Positions 58,687-64,000 of a DNA stretch of 64,000 bases are shown here, piece by piece (position 1 is the stretch's first letter; every line of letters starts with the position of its first letter). Location: assembly GCF_009930815.1 (NCBI RefSeq), contig NZ_CP022222.1, forward strand, positions 7,792,501 through 7,856,500, written 5' to 3'. This DNA is from Bradyrhizobium sp. CCBAU 051011 (GTDB lineage Bacteria; Pseudomonadota; Alphaproteobacteria; Rhizobiales; Xanthobacteraceae). Both the position numbers and the translations under genes were made by a program. Under the pieces are notes generated by a model, which worked only from the letters and a program-made list of their open reading frames with translations, had not been told where the DNA came from and ran no database searches.

Positions 58687-59397
58687 TCAGGCTAGTTTTG
58701 TCGATGGCGGTTCGATCTCCGGCCCGGCCGGCTGATGCATGGCGTTATGCGAAGCGTCCGCGATCCAAGGCTGCTGATTGACCATCGGCAGCCGCCAGAA
58801 ACTTTGGCCCGCGCTTGAGAGATGATCGAGCCGCGTCACCGAACAGTTGTCGATATCGAAGGCGAGACCTTTCTCCGGCTGACCGCCGAGCGCAAACCCG
58901 ACCGCAGCCCTGATCGTGCCGCCGTGCGCAACCACGACGATATCCCTGCCCGCCTGTTCGGCATTGATGCGTTCGATCGCGCCGCAAGTGCGGTCATAGA
59001 GGTTCATAAAACTCTCGCCGCCGGGCGGGACCTCGTCGATCTCAGCGAACCAGTTACGGCCGACAGCGCGGCTGGCGAGGAACGCTGCACGATTGAGGCC
59101 CTGCCACTCACCGAGATGCTGTTCGGCGAACGCATTTACGTGCGGCATCTGCGAAGGCTTCGGAAAGCCCGCGGCCCAGATCGCATCGGCAGTCTGGTGC
59201 GTGCGCTTCAGATTGCTTGCATACCAGACCGCGTTGCGCGGCAGGATTTTTCCGACTGCCTCGAACACGACGCGGTCGCTAGTGTCGCAGCCGAGGTCCT
59301 TCTGTCCGTAAATGCAGCCATTATCTTCGCGCACCGGCGCATGGCGAATCCACCACCATCGCGTCGTGATTATCAGCGGTTTGTCTGCATTGGACAT
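58687..59397 (-). CDS. Histidine phosphatase family protein (phosphoglycerate-mutase-like)
   Basis: A 236-residue member of the histidine phosphatase superfamily, branch 1. The phosphoacceptor His is in WIRHAPVRED (the usual RHG box is RHA here), and the second catalytic His in VVAHGGTIRAAVGFAL. EHLGEWQG supplies the conserved acid region. It lies upstream of the SDR gene with an 88-nt gap. The substrate is unknown; small phosphate esters are typical. Confidence 0.9.
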   Translation of the reverse strand: MSNADKPLIITTRWWWIRHAPVREDNGCIYGQKDLGCDTSDRVVFEAVGKILPRNAVWYASNLKRTHQTADAIWAAGFPKPSQMPHVNAFAEQHLGEWQGLNRAAFLASRAVGRNWFAEIDEVPPGGESFMNLYDRTCGAIERINAEQAGRDIVVVAHGGTIRAAVGFALGGQPEKGLAFDIDNCSVTRLDHLSSAGQSFWRLPMVNQQPWIADASHNAMHQPAGPEIEPPSTKLA

Positions 59398-59535
59398 CGC
59401 AACGCCCCTTCAATACTGTTCGTTGTCGCTGTACGTCAGAGCACGCATCGTCTCAAGTGAATCTGACGTTTGAAATCTTGTTTGAATTCCGCAAGGCGGC
59501 AGACGCCTAAGCGCATAGCTATCAGGGAGAGACTC

Positions 59536-60321
59536 ATGGGCCGCCTCGAAGGCAAATCCGTCATCATCACCGGCGCGGGCAGCGGCATCGGGCGCGCAGC
59601 CTCGGTGCTGTTCTCCAGGGAAGGCGCGAAGCTCATCATCGTCGACAAGACCGAGGGCGTGACGGAGACCGCCAAACTCGTCGGCGACGCCGGCGGCACG
59701 GTCGAAGCGGTCATGGCCGATGCCGGTTCGGAAGCCGACGTGAAGGCGTTCATCGACAAGGCGGTCGCGAAATATGGCAGGCTCGATGCGATCTGGGCTA
59801 ATGCCGGCGTCAGCGGCGGGCTGGTGCCGCTGGCCGAGCAGACCGTCGAGCACTGGCAGGAGGTGTTGCGCGTCAACCTGATCGGCCCGTTCCTGGCGAT
59901 CAAGCATTCGATGCCGCACATGATCCGGCAGAAGTCCGGCTCGATCGTCTGCACGGCGTCCGTCGCTGGGCTGAAGGCCGGCGCCAGCGGGCATCCTTAC
60001 GGCGCCAGCAAGGCCGGCGTCATCAGCCTGGTGCAGACCACCGCCTATTCGCTCTCCGGCACCGGGGTGCGTATCAACGCCGTGTGCCCGGGCCTGATCG
60101 AGACCGGCATGACCAAGCCGGTGTTCGACCGCGCCAAGGAGCGCGGCACCCAAGACAAGATCGGCCAGCTCAATCCGCTGAAGCGCGCCGGCCAGCCGCA
60201 TGAGCTCGCGGCGATGGGATTGTTCCTTGCCAGCGACGACGCCTCCTACGTCAACGGCCAGGCGATCCCGGTCGATGGCGGCCTCACCGCCTCGATGCCG
60301 TATACGGGCAAGCCGGTTTAG
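59536..60321 (+). CDS. SDR-family oxidoreductase
   Basis: A 261-residue classical SDR starting MGRLEGKSVIITGAGSGIGR at 59536 (AGGGAGA upstream); an earlier in-frame start is not supported. NAG box (WANAGVSGG), catalytic YGASK and the terminal GQAIPVDGGLTASMPYTGKP are present. It is divergent from the histidine phosphatase gene. A dispersed repeat follows its stop. Confidence 0.92.
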   Translation: MGRLEGKSVIITGAGSGIGRAASVLFSREGAKLIIVDKTEGVTETAKLVGDAGGTVEAVMADAGSEADVKAFIDKAVAKYGRLDAIWANAGVSGGLVPLAEQTVEHWQEVLRVNLIGPFLAIKHSMPHMIRQKSGSIVCTASVAGLKAGASGHPYGASKAGVISLVQTTAYSLSGTGVRINAVCPGLIETGMTKPVFDRAKERGTQDKIGQLNPLKRAGQPHELAAMGLFLASDDASYVNGQAIPVDGGLTASMPYTGKPV

Positions 60322-60324
60322 CGA

Positions 60325-60395
60325 CGTTCTCGTCGTCCGGACGTGGCGCGGCCGCGCGTCGTTTCGTGCCGCACCGCGTCCGGGACACGAGACTG
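60325..60395. repeat. Dispersed inverted repeat between two convergent genes
   Basis: GTCCGGACGTGGCGCGGC (about 60335-60352) pairs imperfectly with GTGCCGCACCGCGTCCGGGAC (about 60366-60386). It resembles another palindromic repeat common in bradyrhizobial spacers, from memory. It occupies the short gap between the SDR and NIPSNAP genes. Confidence 0.6.
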
Positions 60396-60400
60396 ATTTT

Positions 60401-60757
60401 CTACGCTGATGCCGCAAGAAGGCTCCTGCCTATCGCCGGCGAATAGTCTGTTGGCGCCAGCAAGCGGTCCTCGATCTGGCCTACCATCAGGCCATGCTCC
60501 GCATGCGTCACGCGCTTGATGTCGGACCATTCGGTATCGGCCATGAAAGCTGACCATGCAGTCGTCTTGGCCGCCTCGTCCGGCCATTCCAGCAGATAGG
60601 CAAACTCGGTTCTGTCGCCGAATTTGGTTTCCCACATCGCGACGATCCGGAAACCATATCTGGTTTGCATGATGCGCGCGGCGTGATCGCGAAAGCGGGC
60701 GTGGAACGCGGCCTTGTTCTTCTCGAATATTTCGTAGATGCGCAATTGCTGAATCAT
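60401..60757 (-). CDS. NIPSNAP family protein
   Basis: A 118-residue protein of the alpha-beta barrel type. The ATG at 60757 has GGAG six bases upstream; two earlier starts are possible. Family sequence: MIQQLRIYEIFEKNKAAFHA, YGFRIVAMWETKFGDRTEFA and YLLEWPDEAAKTTAWSAFMA. Molecular function is not established. Confidence 0.9.
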   Translation of the reverse strand: MIQQLRIYEIFEKNKAAFHARFRDHAARIMQTRYGFRIVAMWETKFGDRTEFAYLLEWPDEAAKTTAWSAFMADTEWSDIKRVTHAEHGLMVGQIEDRLLAPTDYSPAIGRSLLAASA

Positions 60758-60802
60758 GACCATCTCCAATCAGCTTCGGAGATATGGGCTCCCATGATGC
60801 AA

Positions 60803-61714
60803 TCACAAGCCGTCGGGCGGCAGGCCGGATGATTCCGCCGCCAGCGCGCGGTGGCGGATGCGCTCGCGGTAGAAGGCGTAGAGGCCGGAGGCAACGATGA
60901 TCGCAGCCCCCGTCACCATCATCGCGTCGGGTATGTCGCCGAACACGAGATAGCCGAGCATCATCGCCCACAGCAGCGCGGAATAGCGGAACGGCGCCAC
61001 CGCCGAGATGTCGCCGGTGCGCAGCGCCGAGATGATGCATTGATAGCCGATCAGGAGCAGCACCGCGGCCAGCGCCTGCAGGCCGAGCGCGCTGGCGGAT
61101 GGCGGCGTCCAGCCCCCGAGCGGAACGAGGATGACGCCGCCGGCCGTCGTCACTGTCACGGCAGTCAGCAACGTAATGAACAGCGACGGGATCTTGGCCG
61201 GAATCTTCCGGGTCGCAAGGTCACGCAGCGCGCAGAACGCGACCGACACCAGTGCGAACAGCGAGTACTGGCTGAAGCCGGCAAGTCCCGGCCGCACGAT
61301 AATGAGCACGCCGATGAAGCCTGCGGCGATTGCCGACCAGCGCCGCCAGCCGACGGGCTCGCGGAAGATCACAGCAGCACCGAGCGTGATCGCCAGCGGC
61401 AGCGCCTGGAGGATCGCCGAGGTATTGGCGAGCGGTAGATGCACGAGCGCCGCCATGAACGAGACCGTGCCGCCGATCTCGCCGAACACCCGCAGCGCGA
61501 CCGGCTTCACCATCAGCGTGTGCAGCGGACGCAGCGCGCCCTGCTGCCAGGCGAATACCGCGACTAGGACGATCGCGAACAGCCCGCGCACCAGGATCAC
61601 CTGGCCGAAGTTCATCTCGGACGACACCACCTTTGTGATGGAGTCGTTCGTGGTGAACGCCGCCATGGACACTGCCATGAGCAGGCTGCCGCGAATATTC
61701 GGGGAGAGTGCCAA
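60803..61714 (-). CDS. DMT-family transporter (EamA/RhaT type)
   Basis: A 303-residue permease with ten helices in two EamA repeats. It opens with LSPNIRGSLLMAVSMAAFTT, as DMT proteins do, but from a TTG at 61714; ATG codons 12 and 16 codons later would cut into the first helix. The C-terminal tail is polar (YRERIRHRALAAESSGLPPD). Export of a small metabolite is likely; the substrate is unknown. Confidence 0.9.
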   Translation of the reverse strand: MALSPNIRGSLLMAVSMAAFTTNDSITKVVSSEMNFGQVILVRGLFAIVLVAVFAWQQGALRPLHTLMVKPVALRVFGEIGGTVSFMAALVHLPLANTSAILQALPLAITLGAAVIFREPVGWRRWSAIAAGFIGVLIIVRPGLAGFSQYSLFALVSVAFCALRDLATRKIPAKIPSLFITLLTAVTVTTAGGVILVPLGGWTPPSASALGLQALAAVLLLIGYQCIISALRTGDISAVAPFRYSALLWAMMLGYLVFGDIPDAMMVTGAAIIVASGLYAFYRERIRHRALAAESSGLPPDGL

Positions 61715-61744
61715 GGAACCTAACGACTGAACTAACGGCGCGGG

Positions 61745-62803
61745 TCAGGTCGCGCCGGCCTTCTGAGCGTATTCCCAGGAAGATTTCGACAGCGGCACGG
61801 TGCGCGCCGCCGATTCCAGCGCCTTGGCATTGGCCGCGGTGCCGTCGCGGATACGTCCGGCGATACCCTGCGTGATGCCTGCGAGGCGGAACATGTTGTA
61901 GGCGAAGTACCAGTTGAGGTCAGGCACTTCCATGCCGGTCACATCGCAGTAGATCTGCGCAGCCTCCTCCACGCTCGGAATGTTCAGCGCCTTGAGATCG
62001 GCGTTGGCGAGCCCCGGCATGGTCCACTGCATCAACAGATAGGTGAAGTCGGCCATGGGATCGCCGAGCGTCGACAGCTCCCAGTCCAGCACCGCCTGCA
62101 CCCGCGGTTCCGTCGCATGGAAAATCATGTTGTCGAGGCGGTAGTCGCCATGGACGATCGAGACGCGCTTCTGCTCAGGGACCGTTCGCGGCAGCCACTC
62201 GGCCACCTTCTCGAATTCAGGAATGTGCTGCGTCTCGGACGCCCGGTATTGCTTGGTCCAGCGATCGATCTGGCGCGCGAAATAATTGCCGGGCTTGCCG
62301 AAATCGCCGAGCCCGATTGCTTCGGGATTGAAGACGTGGAGTTTTGCCAGCGTCTCGATCTTGCTGGTGAAGATTTTTCGGCGTGCATCCGGCGTCTGGC
62401 TCGGCAGGGTCGGGTCCCAGAACACCCGGCCGTCTTCCATCGACATGATGTAGAAGGCCGCGCCGATCACGGTGTCATCGGTGCACAGTGCATAGGCCTT
62501 TGCGACCGGAAAGCCCTGCTTGCCCAGCGCCGCGATAACGCGGAACTCGCGATCGACTGCATGCGCCGACGGCAGCAATTTACCGAACGGCTTTCGGCGC
62601 ATCACATAGGATCGTGCCGGCGTTTCGAGCTTGTAGGTCGGATTGGATTGACCGCCCTTGAACTGCAGGACTTTCAGCGGTCCCTGGTAGCCTTCGACAT
62701 GCTCGCGCATCCAGCGATCGAGGCTCGCCTCATCAATACGATGACGCTCCTCAACTTCCTTGGTGCCCGAGAACTCTTCGTCTTTCCTGACGCCGTCCGC
62801 CAC
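61745..62803 (-). CDS. APH-type phosphotransferase family protein (ACAD10/11-like kinase domain)
   Basis: A 352-residue protein kinase-like fold enzyme with a GTG start (GGGAG upstream). The catalytic loop reads VHGDYRLDNMIF and the metal-binding motif AVLDWELSTLGDP. The subgroup is the one fused to acyl-CoA dehydrogenase in animal ACAD10 and ACAD11, where the kinase phosphorylates 4-hydroxyacyl-CoA. It lies 57 nt after the acyl-CoA dehydrogenase gene, a split version of that architecture. Antibiotic resistance is unlikely. Confidence 0.88.
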   Translation of the reverse strand: MADGVRKDEEFSGTKEVEERHRIDEASLDRWMREHVEGYQGPLKVLQFKGGQSNPTYKLETPARSYVMRRKPFGKLLPSAHAVDREFRVIAALGKQGFPVAKAYALCTDDTVIGAAFYIMSMEDGRVFWDPTLPSQTPDARRKIFTSKIETLAKLHVFNPEAIGLGDFGKPGNYFARQIDRWTKQYRASETQHIPEFEKVAEWLPRTVPEQKRVSIVHGDYRLDNMIFHATEPRVQAVLDWELSTLGDPMADFTYLLMQWTMPGLANADLKALNIPSVEEAAQIYCDVTGMEVPDLNWYFAYNMFRLAGITQGIAGRIRDGTAANAKALESAARTVPLSKSSWEYAQKAGAT

Positions 62804-62860
62804 GATGACGCTCCCTTAATTCTTCTTAGACTTTGGGGAGCGCCATCGATGGCTCTCCCG

Positions 62861-64000
62861 TTAGTGAGTAGCGTTTGCATACTTCCGAAGTTCAAGTCTG
62901 GCAATGGCGCGATTGTGCACCTCGTCCGGACCGTCCGCCAGGCGGAGCGTACGGATATGGGCATAATCCCGCGCCAGGCCGGCATCATCGGAGACACCGC
63001 CACCGCCGTAAGCCTGAATAGCGTTGTCGATAATCTTCAGCGCCATATTGGGGGCGGTGACCTTGATCATCGCGATCTCGGCCTGCGCGGTCTTGTTGCC
63101 GACCTTGTCCATCATGTCGGCGGCCTTGAGGCACAGCAAGCGATTCATTTCGATATCGGCGCGGGCTTCGCCGATGCGCTGTTCCCACACCGAGTGCTCG
63201 ATGATCTTCTTGCCGAACGCGGTGCGAGAGGCCAGCCGCTTCACCATCTTCTCCAGCGCCTCCTCGGCCTTGCCGATGGTGCGCATGCAATGATGGATAC
63301 GGCCAGGACCGAGGCGGCCCTGCGCGATCTCGAAGCCGCGGCCTTCGCCGAGCAGGATGTTTTCTTTCGGCACGCGAACGTTTTCCAGCAGAACCTGGGC
63401 GTGACCGTGCGGCGCGTCGTCAAAGCCGAACACCGGCAGCATCTTCTCCACCTTGATGCCGGGCGTGTCGAGCGGCACCAGGATCTGCGACTGCTGCTGG
63501 TGCTTCGCCGCGTTCGGATCGGTCTTACCCATCAGGATCGCGATCTTGCAGCGGGGATCGCCGACACCCGACGACCACCATTTACGGCCGTTGATGACAT
63601 AGTGGTCGCCATCTTTTTCGATCCGCGTCTCAATGTTGGTCGCGTCCGATGACGCCACCGCGGGCTCGGTCATCAGGAAGGCGGAGCGGATTTCGCCGTC
63701 CATCAGCGGCCGCAGCCACTTCCGCTTTTGCTCCTTGGTGCCGTAGCGGATGAACACTTCCATGTTGCCGGTATCGGGGGCGGAGCAATTGAACACCTCC
63801 GAGGCCCAGGAGATGCGGCCCATCTCTTCCGACAACAGCGCATACTCAAGGTTGGTCAATCCCGCGCCGCGGAATTCGTCGTCCTCATGCGCGTTCGGCG
63901 GCATGAACATGTTCCAGAGGCCTTCGGCCTTCGCCTTCTTCTTCAGTTCCTCGAGGATCGGGATCACCTTCCAGCGCGGGCCCTCCGCATCCTGCTTCTC
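62861..64000 (-). CDS. Acyl-CoA dehydrogenase (ACAD10/11-like), N-terminus beyond the window
   Basis: The frame is open to base 64000. About 379 residues are visible, from [12 protein letters not shown] to [12 protein letters not shown]; a GTG at 63967 is internal, not the start. FAD/substrate segments: [36 protein letters not shown] and, at the end, [20 protein letters not shown], a version typical of the ACAD11 group. It oxidises acyl-CoA or, in this subgroup, removes phosphate from 4-phosphoacyl-CoA. The neighbouring APH gene supports that subgroup. Confidence 0.92.
   Translation of the reverse strand, partial: EKQDAEGPRWKVIPILEELKKKAKAEGLWNMFMPPNAHEDDEFRGAGLTNLEYALLSEEMGRISWASEVFNCSAPDTGNMEVFIRYGTKEQKRKWLRPLMDGEIRSAFLMTEPAVASSDATNIETRIEKDGDHYVINGRKWWSSGVGDPRCKIAILMGKTDPNAAKHQQQSQILVPLDTPGIKVEKMLPVFGFDDAPHGHAQVLLENVRVPKENILLGEGRGFEIAQGRLGPGRIHHCMRTIGKAEEALEKMVKRLASRTAFGKKIIEHSVWEQRIGEARADIEMNRLLCLKAADMMDKVGNKTAQAEIAMIKVTAPNMALKIIDNAIQAYGGGGVSDDAGLARDYAHIRTLRLADGPDEVHNRAIARLELRKYANATH

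Noticed and set aside
61745..62803. APH-like gene as an aminoglycoside resistance gene
   Set aside because: It belongs to the acyl-CoA-dehydrogenase-linked subgroup and sits next to such a gene.

Overview
The window is a GC-rich alphaproteobacterial chromosome segment, most likely from Bradyrhizobium or a close relative in the Nitrobacteraceae. This rests on the r-protein and RNA polymerase sequences, DUF1236 and DUF3618 proteins, a TctC-type binding protein, and dispersed palindromic repeats of the kind common in that group. No mobile element, prophage, rRNA or CRISPR array was seen. No resistance-type residue was seen at the usual rifampicin (RpoB) or streptomycin (S12) positions.

The backbone is a minus-strand 'ribosomal superoperon' read from right to left: tRNA-Trp(CCA) (56.3 kb), secE-nusG-rplK-rplA (51.6-49.6 kb), rplJ-rplL-rpoB-rpoC (46.1-36.2 kb), rpsL-rpsG-fusA-tuf (28.6-24.4 kb), the S10, spc and alpha clusters from rpsJ to rplQ (24.4-9.6 kb, with secY and adk), then a DegP/HtrA-type protease and rarA (2.1 kb to the left edge). 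Gene order inside each block is canonical. Several neighbours are translationally coupled by ATGA or TGATG overlaps.

Four accessory stretches interrupt the backbone. (a) 2.2-9.5 kb: an HxlR regulator divergent from a quinone-oxidoreductase-like enzyme, a TctC binding protein with an amidase, small secreted proteins, an SDR/DUF1330 pair and an unknown protein. (b) 29.3-36.0 kb: an FAD oxidoreductase, an ABC exporter with acidic tails, a two-domain FAD amine-oxidase/methyltransferase protein and a LuxR-type regulator. (c) 46.7-49.5 kb: an ECF41 sigma factor operon with its own predicted promoter, facing a 2-hydroxyacid dehydrogenase. (d) 52.0-55.9 kb: a five-gene YihY / DUF3618 / LEA-like / DUF1469 envelope-stress-type operon.

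Right of the tRNA, 56.5-64 kb is metabolic: a serine hydrolase, two SDR enzymes, a histidine phosphatase, a NIPSNAP protein, a DMT permease, and an APH-type kinase next to an acyl-CoA dehydrogenase. The last pair has the domain content of animal ACAD10/ACAD11.

The most interesting points are the amine-oxidase/methyltransferase fusion and its acidic-tailed exporter, the ECF41 cassette with a matching promoter, an adenylate kinase carrying a histone-H1-like Lys/Ala tail of about 85 residues, the envelope operon between tRNA-Trp and secE, and palindromic repeats placed in the spacers of the translation operons.
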